Shown: positions 29,140 through 38,169, counted from the first letter of the stretch. The stretch: DNA of 64,000 bases from JAPOXR01 sp965221935 (GCA_965221935.1 CBDCSZ010000035.1:248001-312000), one strand, 5' to 3'. The notes: generated from the letters alone by a model not told the origin. A program made the numbers and translations.

Positions 29140-31300
29140 CAGGGTCTTCCCACGCTATTTTTTCTTGACATTTTCCGATTCTGTGATCGGGTGCGCACCG
29201 ATTTTGGCCGGTGCGTTTTTCGCTGGCTTTCCCGCGCTGGATGTGCGATACGGTTCGCATGTGCATCAAGCCGCTCTCGCGAGAGCCCATCTGGCAGGAA
29301 ATTCCGGCGGGCTTCCACCTTGCCGATGTCGAGGTTCGGCTTGTGGAGCCCACCGAGCGCCTGTTGTGGGATGACCTGATGGACACCCATCACTATCTCG
29401 GGTTCCGCCGCTTTGCGGGCCGGGGGTTGCGTTATGCCGCAACCTGGAAAGGCCGGTGGCTGGCGCTGGCGGGCTGGCAGGGCGGCGCCTTCAAGTGCCG
29501 GCCGCGCGACCTCTGGATCGGATGGAAGCCTGCGCAGCATTTCGACCGCCTCGGCATGATCGTCAACAATACCCGGTTCCTCGTGCTGGCCGCACCCGGC
29601 GTGTTCCCCAACCTTGCCTCTTTCTTTCTTGCCGGGATGACCCGCCGGATTGCCGACGACTGGCTGTCGACGTATGGCCATCGCGTGCTGATCGCGGAGA
29701 CCTTCTGTGATCCGGCCAGGTTTCCGGGAACCATGTACAAGGCTGCCGGCTGGCAGGCGTTGGGCAGGACCAGGGGCTTCGCCCGCTGCAATGGCAAATA
29801 CACCGACCCGCACGACGAACCGAAGCTGATCCTGGTCCGGAGCCTGCACCGCGACGCGCATCAGCTCCTGGCCCGCCCGGAACCCTTGCCGCTGTCGGTG
29901 ATGCCGCCGGTCGGCCACGAACTGGCGCCCCGCGATCCCGAGGTCATGCGCTCGCTCCATGACGAACTGGCCGCCGTTCCCGACTATCGCCGGGCGCAGG
30001 GACGCAAGCACACGGTCGCCTGCGTGCTCAGTGTGCACATCCTTGCCACCATGGCCAACATGAGGGGATGCCTTGCCGCGGCGCAGTTCGCCAGGGCCTT
30101 GTCGCAGGAGCAACTCGCGGCCATCGGCGCCTGGAAGAACCCGAAGACCGGCCTCCATGAGCCGGTTGCCAAGTCGACGCTGCACAGGGTTGTCCAGTCC
30201 CTCGACCCCGAGGCGCTGGAGGACGTGCTTCATCGCTGGTCCCGCCCCCGCCTGTCTCTTGCCCGGGCGATCGCGGCCGACGGCAAGCGCATCAGGGGCG
30301 CCAACCGCAACGGCGACAGCCACCACGAGACCGTGACCCTCGTCGATCATGTGACCGGCGCGCCCTTCGCCATCCTCGGATACAACGACGACGGCGGCGA
30401 AATCGCCGCCCTCAACGATCTCCTGCTGCGCTGCGACATCCGTGGCCGGATCATCACCGTCGACGCGTTGCACACGGCGCGGGAAACTGCGCGTCTGATC
30501 ACCGAACGCTGCGGCGCCGACTACGTGTTGGACGTGAAAGGAAATGCCTCGGCGACCTTCGCGCTGCTCGACAGCATCGACTGGGAACGTGACCGCGACC
30601 GCGCACATGTGGGGGAGTACGAAAAACAGCACGGGCGGATCGAACAGCGCAGCATCGACGTCCTGGCCCCGCTCAAGGGCATGGTCAATTTCCCCGGCGT
30701 CCGCCAGATCGCGCGGGTGACGCGCTACCGGGAGGTCCTCAAGGACGGCAAGGAACCGGGCAACGAGACCGTCTATCTCATCACCTCGCTCGACAGCGCA
30801 ACCGCATCCGCCGCCGACCTGCTGGCGTTGAACCGCGGGCATTGGGAAGTGGAAAACAACAACCATCGCCAGCGCGATTGCAACTTCGGGGAAGACGCCT
30901 GCCTGACCCATACCGGGAACGGCCCGCTGAACCGCGCCTGCCTCAACACCATCGCACTGGCCGTGATCTTCGCCACCCGCCGCAAGGGTGCCGGCGTCAT
31001 CGAGACCATGCGAAGGTTCGCGCTCGACCGGGACGATGCGATCCGGGTCGTCTGCGAACCGACGCCGGCACCCGAGGCCTGACCCTCCTCACCCCTCCTC
31101 ACTTCAGCAAAACCGTTCGGACGCCTGCCGCGGTGTCCGGGTCTCGCCGTTCGGCCAGCCACGCGGCAGAAAGGCGCCGAATCATGAGGTGATTCGGGCG
31201 GCCCGCCACAGGAGCAGGGGGCGCAGAAGCGCGAAAACCCACGAAATCATGCCCGACAACGCCAATATCGCACCAATCCGCTCAGCGTGGGAAAGTCCTG
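29140..31300. mobile_element. 2161-bp ISAs1-type element with DUF4338-fusion transposase
   Basis: Inverted repeats of 17 bp with 3 mismatches (CAGGGTCTTCCCACGCT at 29140; partner ending at 31300). The perfect 8-bp duplication GCCGCGGT flanks it at 29132-29139 and 31301-31308. It inserted in the transposase gene of the older IS5 element. The single gene appears intact. Confidence 0.9.
29259..31082 (+). CDS. DUF4338 (DruA-type)-ISAs1 fusion transposase
   Basis: 607 residues from the ATG at 29259 (MCIKPLSREPIWQEIP); the frame is open from 29211, and ATGs at 29211 and 29241 are also possible. Residues about 20-190 are DUF4338: HHYLGFRRFAG, RDLWIGWKP, NNTRFLVL, NLASFFLAG, ETFCD and AAGWQALGRTRGF. 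Residues about 210-600 are an ISAs1 transposase: VPDYRRAQGRKH, AADGKRIRGA (first Asp), ITVDALHTA (second Asp), VKGNASATF, and RGHWEVENNNH (Glu). The gene is undamaged and the element has a perfect target duplication, so it may be mobile. Its DUF4338 part is shorter than that of the two IS4-type elements, and the fused catalytic domain is of another family, so the domain seems to have joined transposases at least twice. Confidence 0.88.
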   Translation: MCIKPLSREPIWQEIPAGFHLADVEVRLVEPTERLLWDDLMDTHHYLGFRRFAGRGLRYAATWKGRWLALAGWQGGAFKCRPRDLWIGWKPAQHFDRLGMIVNNTRFLVLAAPGVFPNLASFFLAGMTRRIADDWLSTYGHRVLIAETFCDPARFPGTMYKAAGWQALGRTRGFARCNGKYTDPHDEPKLILVRSLHRDAHQLLARPEPLPLSVMPPVGHELAPRDPEVMRSLHDELAAVPDYRRAQGRKHTVACVLSVHILATMANMRGCLAAAQFARALSQEQLAAIGAWKNPKTGLHEPVAKSTLHRVVQSLDPEALEDVLHRWSRPRLSLARAIAADGKRIRGANRNGDSHHETVTLVDHVTGAPFAILGYNDDGGEIAALNDLLLRCDIRGRIITVDALHTARETARLITERCGADYVLDVKGNASATFALLDSIDWERDRDRAHVGEYEKQHGRIEQRSIDVLAPLKGMVNFPGVRQIARVTRYREVLKDGKEPGNETVYLITSLDSATASAADLLALNRGHWEVENNNHRQRDCNFGEDACLTHTGNGPLNRACLNTIALAVIFATRRKGAGVIETMRRFALDRDDAIRVVCEPTPAPEA

Positions 31301-31550
31301 GCCGCGGTAGTCGCTGACCTGGCCTTCGGTGAGCAGCAGAATCAAGGGTTTGCCGTCAGCGTCGCAGACCGCGTGGAGCTTGGAGTTGATCCCGCCCCTT
31401 GTGCGTCCGACACAGCGCGGAAGAGCCCTTTTTGAGCAGGCTGGCCGCGGTGCGGTGCGCCTTAAGATGCGTCGTGTCGATCATCACCGTCCCGGCCGCG
31501 GCGCTCTCGTCAGCCAGCTCCCGGAAGATGCGGTCGAAAACACCGGTGTG

Positions 31551-31564
31551 GGTCCTGAGCCTAG
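31551..31564. repeat. IS5-type right end with CTAG target
   Basis: GGTCCTGAGC then CTAG, identical to the scar at 17499-17512. It marks the junction of the IS5 element with the metallo-beta-lactamase fragment. Confidence 0.55.
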
Positions 31565-31950
31565 TTCGAACGATACACTTAAACCGTTGCTGGACGCCGG
31601 TTTGGCGGAAACTGTTTCACCGGATCAGGAAATAGGAAAAGGCCTGCGCCCAATACCTCTGGCTGGCCATTCGCCTGGAATGTTCGGGCTCCGCATCGAC
31701 AGGGGAGGCGAAACCTGCGTTTTGGCTGCGGACGTTGCGCATCACTCCATTCAATTGCTTGAACCGCAGCTCGGCACTATTTTCGATTATGACGCAGTGG
31801 CCGGAGAAAAGACGCGCCGTGAATTCATCAAGCAATATGCGGACACGAACGCGATGATTATTCCGATTCAATTCTCGAAACCTGCGGTTCGGTTGAATTC
31901 CTCATCCGGTGGGTTGGCGCTGGAATATATTGGATTGGCGTTCATTGTCC
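31565..31950 (+). pseudogene. Metallo-beta-lactamase-fold hydrolase, C-terminal fragment
   Basis: About 125 codons matching the C-terminal half of MBL-fold hydrolases of the lactonase-like type: LKPLLDAGLAE, IPLAGHSPGMFGLRIDRGG (metal His in GHSPG), VLAADVAHHSIQ (metal Asp and His), MIIPIQFSKPAV and ALEYIGL, where relatives normally end. The N-terminal half with the HxHxDH motif is missing; it is not found left of the IS5 element either, so a deletion accompanied the insertion. The frame continues without homology to a stop at 32228. Not functional. Confidence 0.7.
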
Positions 31951-32224
31951 TATCGGCCGGTGATCTGCCGCGGCAATATCCACCGCAATCCATACCTGGC
32001 AAGGACAGCCAAGTGATCTGGGCGAACCGGCGCGCGCGGCAGTCCGTCCGCTGCGCAATGATCCAAGGGAAAGCTGCTGCCGTCAGTCATCACCGTCCTT
32101 CGTTTCGGGAGACGCGAAACAGCTGCGCACAGATCTGCCGCATTCTGAGGTTGAGTGAAAACGATCTTGGTATTTTGACGTTGATCGTGCGCGCGCAGCT
32201 CAACTGCAAAACAGAAAAAGTCGA

Positions 32225-32989
32225 TTAAACCTGCCCGCCGGCTATGGGTATGATCTGACCGTTGACGCCCTCAGAGCCCGGTGCGCAGAGCCACAATGCG
32301 ACCGCGCCAACTTCACTCGGATCTATGAGTCTTTTGTCCCTGTTCAGCCGCAGCAGAGCGGCCAAGGCTTCGTCTCTGCTCTTTCCGGTGCGGGCCGCGA
32401 TGTCGTCAAGATTTCTCTCAAGGATCGGCGTGTCGACATAGCCCGGGCAAATGGCGTTTGCGGTGATGCCGCTTCCCATCAGCTCCTCTGAAAGCGCGCG
32501 TGTGAGACCGACCAGGCCGTGTTTCGACACCGTGTAGGCGGAAGCGTATTTCAGCCCGCGCAGCCCGGCGACAGAGGCGATTGCGATGATTCTGCCCCAT
32601 TCGCCCTGCCGCATGGTTCGCAGCGACTCGCGAATGGACAGAAACGCGCCGTCGAGATTGGTTGCGAGGATACGCCTCCAGAATTCCAGACTCATATCCT
32701 CAAAACACTGCGACTCGGCAATTCCGGCATTCGCCACATGGATATCGATCGGACCCAGCCGATGCACCGCCGCCGCTGTCGCATTCGTCACTGACTCCTC
32801 GTCGGTGACATCCATCTGCACGGCATGGAAAGCATTATCCGCAGCGACGCGGCGCAGCCGTTCGATATCGCGGCCGCAAACCGTGACTCTTGCGCCGGCG
32901 CCCGCCAGGCGGCTGGCAATCGCCAAACCGATTCCGGTTCCCCCGCCGGTGATCAGCGCGTGACGTGCCGACAGCTGAAAGTCCTTCAT
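32225..32989 (-). CDS. SDR-family oxidoreductase (3-hydroxyacyl/3-hydroxybutyrate dehydrogenase-like)
   Basis: 254 residues, classical short-chain dehydrogenase. The dinucleotide site is TGGGTGIG at about 14-21, the NAG motif is VANAGIA, and the catalytic set is Ser (IASVAG), Tyr and Lys (YTVSK). CGRD after the second strand suggests NADP(H), as arginine follows. The tail RLIDPSEVGAVALWLCAPGSEGVNGQIIPIAGG is typical of the 3-hydroxybutyrate dehydrogenase/FabG-like branch. The substrate is uncertain; it could serve the acyl-CoA genes nearby. The gene is divergent from pntA with 144 bp between. Confidence 0.9.
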   Translation of the reverse strand: MKDFQLSARHALITGGGTGIGLAIASRLAGAGARVTVCGRDIERLRRVAADNAFHAVQMDVTDEESVTNATAAAVHRLGPIDIHVANAGIAESQCFEDMSLEFWRRILATNLDGAFLSIRESLRTMRQGEWGRIIAIASVAGLRGLKYASAYTVSKHGLVGLTRALSEELMGSGITANAICPGYVDTPILERNLDDIAARTGKSRDEALAALLRLNRDKRLIDPSEVGAVALWLCAPGSEGVNGQIIPIAGGQV

Positions 32990-33133
32990 TTCGGGATGCT
33001 CCTCCGGCGCCGCGGCGACGGCGCCTGGCCTGTGTCAGAAGATGTCAAAGATAACCAATCCTTGCCGGAAAAATGAAGCGGTTATAAGAAGGCGGGCTGC
33101 AACACCGTCAGTCCGGGGAATTGGAACGGCATA

Positions 33134-34699
33134 GTGAAAATAGGTGCGCCAAAAGAGATAGCAGCGGGTGAATCGCGGGTCGCGATCACGCCCGATTCCG
33201 CAAAACGGCTGCAGAAACTGGGGCACAGCTGCATCGTCGACGCCGGCGCCGGCGTCCAGTCGGGATATCCTGACCGGAGCTACAGCGATTCCGGAGTCGC
33301 CGTCCTGGAAACTGCGAACGCCGTGTGGTCAAACGCGGACGTCGTTGTCAAAATCCGTCCTCCGACCGTCGCTGAAGCAGGCATGCTGCGCGAAGGTCAG
33401 ACTCTGATTTCGTTTTTCTGGCCGGCGCAGAACAAATCGCTTCTTGAGGCAGTGAGACAAACGGGCGCCAATGTCGTGGCCATGGACATGGTGCCGCGTA
33501 TTTCACGGGCGCAAAAGATGGATGCATTATCATCCATGGCGAATATCGCCGGTTACCGCGCTGTCATCGAAGCCGGAAACCATTTCGGTCGCTTTTTCAC
33601 CGGCCAGGTCACGGCGGCGGGGAAAGTTCCGCCGGCGAAGGTCTTTGTCATTGGGGCAGGTGTCGCCGGATTGTCGGCGATTGGCGCCGCAGTTTCACTG
33701 GGGGCGGTGGTGCGCGCATTCGATGTGCGGCCGGAAGTGGCCGAGCAGATAAACTCCATGGGGGCGGATTTCCTGCTGCTCGATTTCGAAGAGGACGGCA
33801 GCGGAGCCGGGGGCTATGCAAAACCGTCTTCACCTGAATTCCGTGAGAAGCAGCTGGCGCTGTTTCGGGAACAGGCGCCGGATGTCGACATTGTGATTAC
33901 GACGGCGCTGATCCCGGGAATCGATGCGCCAAAACTGTGGCTGGAAGACATGGTGCTGGCAATGAAGCCGGGCTCTGTGGTGGTCGATCTTGCCGCCGAG
34001 CGCGGCGGCAACTGCGTCCGCACGGTGGCGGACCGGCGAATCGTCACAGAAAACGGTGTGACAGTGATCGGTTACACCGATTTCCCGAGCCGCATGGCGC
34101 CGCAGGCGTCAGCCCTCTATGGATCGAATATATTTCACATGCTGTCCGATCTGACACCCGGAAGAGACGGCGAAATCGTTCACAACATGGATGATGACGT
34201 TATCCGCAGCTCAACGGCGGTTTTCGAAGGCAAAATCACCTTCCCGCCGCCGCCGCCAAAAACGGCGGTGATTGCGCCCCCGCCGGCAAAGGCCCCGCCG
34301 CGCAAGTTGACCCGCGAGGAAAAACGCGCACAGGAGCTGGCGGCATTTCGTGAAACGACCAAACGGCAGGCGGTTCTGCTGCTTGGCGGAGCGGCGGTGA
34401 CGACCGGGCTCGGATTCTTTGCTCCGGCGAGCTTCATGCAGCATTTCATTGTGTTTGTGCTGAGCTGTTTTGTCGGTTTCCAGGTGATCTGGAATGTCAG
34501 CCATGCGCTGCACACGCCTCTGATGTCGGTGACGAACGCCATCTCGGGCATCGTCATCGTCGGCGCCCTGCTGCAGATCGGATCTTCGGACGGCATTGTT
34601 CTGCTGCTGGCGGCGGTTTCGGTCTTGATTGCCACCATTAACATCGTGGGCGGTTTCCTTGTGACCCGCCGCATGCTGGCAATGTTTCAAAGGAGCTAG
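33134..34699 (+). CDS. pntA: NAD(P) transhydrogenase subunit alpha
   Basis: 521 residues, GTG start. PntA with PntB forms the proton-pumping transhydrogenase of the inner membrane, which reduces NADP+ with NADH. Residues 1-375 are the NAD(H)-binding domain I: GESRVAITPDSAKRL near the start, VIGAGVAGLSAIGAA nucleotide fold near 173, and YTDFPSRMAPQASALY near 315. A proline-rich linker (FPPPPPPKT, APPPAKAPPRK) at about 370-395 leads to four hydrophobic segments. The fused alpha form is that of E. coli; many alphaproteobacteria have it split in two. pntB begins 3 bp after the stop. Confidence 0.96.
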   Translation: MKIGAPKEIAAGESRVAITPDSAKRLQKLGHSCIVDAGAGVQSGYPDRSYSDSGVAVLETANAVWSNADVVVKIRPPTVAEAGMLREGQTLISFFWPAQNKSLLEAVRQTGANVVAMDMVPRISRAQKMDALSSMANIAGYRAVIEAGNHFGRFFTGQVTAAGKVPPAKVFVIGAGVAGLSAIGAAVSLGAVVRAFDVRPEVAEQINSMGADFLLLDFEEDGSGAGGYAKPSSPEFREKQLALFREQAPDVDIVITTALIPGIDAPKLWLEDMVLAMKPGSVVVDLAAERGGNCVRTVADRRIVTENGVTVIGYTDFPSRMAPQASALYGSNIFHMLSDLTPGRDGEIVHNMDDDVIRSSTAVFEGKITFPPPPPKTAVIAPPPAKAPPRKLTREEKRAQELAAFRETTKRQAVLLLGGAAVTTGLGFFAPASFMQHFIVFVLSCFVGFQVIWNVSHALHTPLMSVTNAISGIVIVGALLQIGSSDGIVLLLAAVSVLIATINIVGGFLVTRRMLAMFQRS

Positions 34700-34702
34700 C
34701 GG

Positions 34703-36142
34703 GTGCCTGCTGAGCTTTCGGAAGGCGTCCTGCTGGCAGTCTACGTCGCCGCGGCAGTGCTTTTCGTGCTGTCGCTCGGCGGTTTATCGAATCAGGAGAG
34801 CGCCAAGCGGGCCATCTGGTACGGCATTGTCGGCATGGCGCTTGCCGTCGGGGCCACGGTGCTGGCGCCTGGCATCGGCAATCTCGGAATACTGGCAGTC
34901 ATGGTGGCGATCGGCGCCGTCCTCGGCGCCGTGGTGGCGTATCGTGTCGAGATGACCGGAATGCCGCAGCTGGTCGCGGCGCTGCATTCATTTGTCGGAC
35001 TTGCGGCCGTGTTCATCGGTTTGAATGCCGATCTTGAACTGACGGCCGTCCGCATGGCGGCTGCGGATACCGAACTGGCGGGTTTCGCCCGGCAGCTCGC
35101 CAGCAAATCCGCCGCTGAAATCGCTGTACTCAAGATCGAAGTTTTTCTGGGTGTATTTATCGGAGCCGTGACATTCACCGGTTCCGTGGTCGCGTTCGGC
35201 AAGCTTGCCGGCCGAATAGACGGAAAACCCCGGAAACTGCCCGGCGGCCACGTGTGGAACGCGGCCGCGGCATTGGCGTGCGTGGCGCTCGGGGGCATGT
35301 ATTTGAACGGCGCGGAAATCTGGACGCTGGTCTTGATTTCGGTTCTCGCGGGCGCCGTCGGCTGGCATCTGATCATGGGCATCGGCGGCGCCGACATGCC
35401 GGTCGTAGTTTCGATGTTGAACTCGTATTCCGGCTGGGCCGCCGCCGCGATCGGTTTCACGCTGGGCAACGACTTGCTGATCGTGACCGGTGCGTTGGTT
35501 GGATCTTCAGGTGCAATCCTGTCCTATATCATGTGCCGGGCAATGAACCGCCATTTTATCAGTGTGATTCTCGGCGGGTTTGGCGGCACCGGCGAACCGG
35601 CGGCAGAAATCAGCGGTGAACAGGTCGCTGTCCATGCCGACGGGGTGGCTTCCGCGCTCGCTGACGCTGACCGAGTGATCATCGTGCCGGGCTACGGAAT
35701 GGCCGTTGCGCAGGCGCAAGGCCCCATCAGCGATCTCGTGGAGAAGCTGCGGGCATCCGGGAAGGACGTCCGGTTCGCCATCCATCCGGTCGCCGGGAGA
35801 TTGCCCGGCCACATGAATGTTCTGCTGGCGGAAGCCAAGGTTCCTTATGACATTGTCCTGGAAATGGATGAGATCAATGAAGATTTCAAACAGACGGATG
35901 TTGTGATCGTTGTCGGTTCCAACGATATCGTGAACCCGGCGGCTCTCGAAGATCCGAATTCGCCGATTGCCGGCATGCCGGTGCTCGAGGTTTGGAAGGC
36001 AAAGCAGGTCATTGTGTCAAAACGGGGGCAGGGCACAGGTTATTCCGGGATCGAGAACGCGCTCTTCTACAGAGAAAACACCCGCATGTTTTTCGGCGAC
36101 GCGAAGGAATCTGTGCTGCAGCTTTTGGCCCAGCTGGACTGA
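34703..36142 (+). CDS. pntB: NAD(P) transhydrogenase subunit beta
   Basis: 479 residues, full length. The GTG at 34703 has AAGGAG 7 bases upstream, at the end of pntA. The first 270 residues give about nine membrane helices that form the proton channel with the PntA helices. The C-terminal NADP(H)-binding domain III shows VIIVPGYGMAVAQAQ, VRFAIHPVAGRLPGHMNVLLAEA and GSNDIVNPAA, then RGQGTGYSG. It forms a two-gene operon with pntA. No attenuator or terminator is evident in the 42 bp before the convergent permease gene. Confidence 0.97.
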   Translation: MPAELSEGVLLAVYVAAAVLFVLSLGGLSNQESAKRAIWYGIVGMALAVGATVLAPGIGNLGILAVMVAIGAVLGAVVAYRVEMTGMPQLVAALHSFVGLAAVFIGLNADLELTAVRMAAADTELAGFARQLASKSAAEIAVLKIEVFLGVFIGAVTFTGSVVAFGKLAGRIDGKPRKLPGGHVWNAAAALACVALGGMYLNGAEIWTLVLISVLAGAVGWHLIMGIGGADMPVVVSMLNSYSGWAAAAIGFTLGNDLLIVTGALVGSSGAILSYIMCRAMNRHFISVILGGFGGTGEPAAEISGEQVAVHADGVASALADADRVIIVPGYGMAVAQAQGPISDLVEKLRASGKDVRFAIHPVAGRLPGHMNVLLAEAKVPYDIVLEMDEINEDFKQTDVVIVVGSNDIVNPAALEDPNSPIAGMPVLEVWKAKQVIVSKRGQGTGYSGIENALFYRENTRMFFGDAKESVLQLLAQLD

Positions 36143-36184
36143 GGTTCGAATCCCCGCTGACAGCCCTTGCGCACCGCCCGCGGG

Positions 36185-37090
36185 TCAACGGCCGCGGATG
36201 CGCGGGTCAAGGGCGTCGCGCAGACCGTCGCCCATATAGTTGACCGACAGCACGGTAAAGGAAATCGCCAGCCCCGGCCACAAGACCCGCTCCGGATATT
36301 GCTGGAGATAGTCAGTTGAGTCGTAGAGCAGCCTGCCCCAGGTTGGGAAGTCGGACGGAAAACCCAGCCCAAGAAATGACAGGGCCGACTCAGTGATGAT
36401 CGCGTTTGCGATTCCCAGCGTCGCCGACACCATGATCGGCGAGAGGACATTTGGCAGGATGTGGCGCGTGATCAGCCGGCGCGGCGGGGTGCCGATTGAC
36501 CGCGACGCCAAGACAAACTCGCGCTCACGCAGCGTCAGCACGTCCGCTCGGACAATTCGCGCGGTTTGCATCCAGCTCGTGATGCCGATGCCAAACACTA
36601 TCAAGATAAAGATGCCGGTCTCCGGGCCGAATTGCGCCCTCAAAGTGTCCCGGAACAACAGGATCATGACCAGCAGAAGCGGCAGCAGCGGCAGGGCCAA
36701 AAACAGATCGGTCAGCCGCATCAAGGGTCCGTCAAGCCGGCGGAAAAATCCTGCCAGCACCCCCGCCAATGTTCCCGCCACCAGCGACAGCAGCATCGCC
36801 GTGACCCCGACAGCGACAGATGTCCGCCCGCCTGCCAGGATTCGGGCCAGAGTGTCCCGCCCAAGCTGGTCGGTTCCCAATGGATGGGCCAGTCCCGGGC
36901 CGGAGTTTCGGGCACGGATATCGATGTATTGCGGGTCAATTGTCCAGATGAGCGGACCGGCGGTCACAGCGACGAGAACAAACACAAAAAAGCCGCATCC
37001 GACCAAGGCGCCCCGATGCGCTGTGAATTGGACCCAGACATCGTTCCAGTAGGAGCTGGGGGGAGCCGAAAGACCCGTGATATCAGTCAT
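36185..37090 (-). CDS. Peptide ABC transporter permease (DppC/OppC-like)
   Basis: 301 residues from the ATG at 37090, which overlaps the end of the upstream permease gene by 8 bases (translational coupling). Six transmembrane segments and an N-terminal OppC-like segment are seen. The EAA loop is ASRSIGTPPRRLITRHILPN; DPRIRGR is the usual C-terminus of this group. It pairs with the DppB-like permease to make the channel of a peptide or nickel importer. Fifth and last gene of a leftward operon. Confidence 0.92.
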   Translation of the reverse strand: MTDITGLSAPPSSYWNDVWVQFTAHRGALVGCGFFVFVLVAVTAGPLIWTIDPQYIDIRARNSGPGLAHPLGTDQLGRDTLARILAGGRTSVAVGVTAMLLSLVAGTLAGVLAGFFRRLDGPLMRLTDLFLALPLLPLLLVMILLFRDTLRAQFGPETGIFILIVFGIGITSWMQTARIVRADVLTLREREFVLASRSIGTPPRRLITRHILPNVLSPIMVSATLGIANAIITESALSFLGLGFPSDFPTWGRLLYDSTDYLQQYPERVLWPGLAISFTVLSVNYMGDGLRDALDPRIRGR

Positions 37091-38090
37091 AGCGGATACG
37101 CGGGTCGAGAATGCCGTAAAGAATGTCGGCGACGAGATTAAAGAGCACAATCAGCACGGCAAAAATGAAGGTCAGCGTCTGAACCATCGGCAGGTCGCTG
37201 GCCTCGATTGCGATAATCAGCAGCTGGCCGAGGCCATTCACCTTGAACACCTGTTCGGTGATGATGGCGCCGGCGAAAACGGACGGAATGCCAAGAGCGA
37301 TGACAGTCACCACCGGAATCATGGAATTCCGCAGCACGTGCAGCAGAATGACGACACGCTCAGTCAGCCCCTTGGCCTGGGCGGTCCGGACATAGTCCTG
37401 GTTAAGATTGTCGAGCATGGAAGCCCGCATGAAGCGGCTGATCTGGGCCGCGTTGAAAAGGGCTAGAACCATGACAGGCATGATCATCTGTTTGACCTGT
37501 TCGAGGAAACTGTTCCAGTCAGTCACTTGGAGAGTTGTGTCATATATCGACGGTAACCAATTGAGATTGACTGAAAAAATGACGATCAACAGAACGCCGG
37601 TAAAGAATGTGGGCACCGAAAAACCGACCATGGACACGAATGTTCCAATCTGGTCGAACCAGCTGTATTGGCGGTATGCCGAGATGACGCCGATCGGCAC
37701 GGCGATCAGCACGCCAACGACGTAGGACAGGCCGACAACCCAAAGCGTCTGCGGCATCCTCTGCACAACAATGTCAACCACCGGCGAGCGGGACTGCCAG
37801 GAAAGAACCCGCTGACGGTCTCCCGATACGTCCCAGCCGGTCAGCTCCGAAAACAGGTGCAGCGGTTCATTGACGAAGAATTGATTGAGCCAGAGCAGGT
37901 AGCGAACGAGTATTGGCTCCCCAAGCCCAAGCGATTGCCTGATCTTTTCTTTCACCTCGGGCGGGATTGTCAGCGGCAGGTTGCCGGTCGGGTCGCCCGG
38001 GGCGAGGTTCAGCACCAGAAAAATAATCAGGCTGATTACGAGCAATGTCGGGATTGCAAACAGGGTCCGTCGAACCGTGTAGTGAAACAT
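37083..38090 (-). CDS. Peptide ABC transporter permease (DppB/OppB-like)
   Basis: 335 residues, six membrane segments. The N-terminus MFHYTVRRTLFAIPTLLVISLIIF contains the typical first helix, and APGDP follows in the first periplasmic loop. The EAA loop is AQAKGLTERVVILLHVLRNS, and the tail LDPRIRYD is conserved. Fourth gene of the operon; an 80-bp spacer with a strong hairpin separates it from the binding-protein gene. Confidence 0.92.
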   Translation of the reverse strand: MFHYTVRRTLFAIPTLLVISLIIFLVLNLAPGDPTGNLPLTIPPEVKEKIRQSLGLGEPILVRYLLWLNQFFVNEPLHLFSELTGWDVSGDRQRVLSWQSRSPVVDIVVQRMPQTLWVVGLSYVVGVLIAVPIGVISAYRQYSWFDQIGTFVSMVGFSVPTFFTGVLLIVIFSVNLNWLPSIYDTTLQVTDWNSFLEQVKQMIMPVMVLALFNAAQISRFMRASMLDNLNQDYVRTAQAKGLTERVVILLHVLRNSMIPVVTVIALGIPSVFAGAIITEQVFKVNGLGQLLIIAIEASDLPMVQTLTFIFAVLIVLFNLVADILYGILDPRIRYD

Positions 38091-38131
38091 CAGCCGGAGG
38101 AGTTCGCGTCAGTGACGAAGGATCGAACACC

Positions 38132-38153
38132 GCCCGGGCCCTTGGGCCCGGGC
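38132..38153 (-). promoter_or_regulatory. GC hairpin between binding-protein and permease genes
   Basis: A perfect 10-bp inverted repeat (GCCCGGGCCC and its complement) with two bases between the arms. No T-run follows, so it is not a standard terminator. In peptide and sugar ABC operons, structures in this position often protect the binding-protein mRNA from 3' decay, giving more of that protein than of the permeases; this role is inferred here. Confidence 0.55.
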
Positions 38154-38169
38154 TGGAAGCGGGATTGAG

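Larger units (their letters stand above)
27872..31550 (-). pseudogene. IS5 (IS427/IS1031-like) transposase, in three pieces
   Basis: Piece 1, about 31550-31301: VFDRIFRELADES, MIDTTHLKAHRTAASLLKKG (first Asp), then after a frameshift at the AAAAAGGGC tract GRTRGGINSKLHAVCDADG and EGQVSDYRG. Piece 2, 29139-29066: ALPDTEALIADKGC (second Asp). Piece 3, 28116-27872: DSGRFRDALAARR, RQRNLTGRMFGRLRD, TRCDRCAHTFFSSVCIAA, ending at a stop at 27872. The pieces join in frame once the inserted elements are removed. About 70-80 N-terminal residues are absent next to the right end, so the copy had an internal deletion as well. Confidence 0.78.
27863..31560. mobile_element. IS5-family element carrying two later insertions
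   Basis: Ends are defined by inverted repeats: TCTCAGGACTC at 27863 and GGTCCTGAGC ending at 31560 (CTCAGGAC core). Flanks are CCAG at 27859-27862 and CTAG at 31561-31564, an imperfect 4-bp duplication of the kind IS5 makes. Within it lie another IS5-type element (28117-29065) and an ISAs1-type element (29140-31300). Removing both with their duplications rejoins the parent transposase reading frame. Confidence 0.75.

Noticed and set aside
29139..30911. Long open frame of 590 codons on the minus strand
   Set aside because: Antisense to the ISAs1 fusion transposase, whose plus-strand frame has all catalytic motifs.
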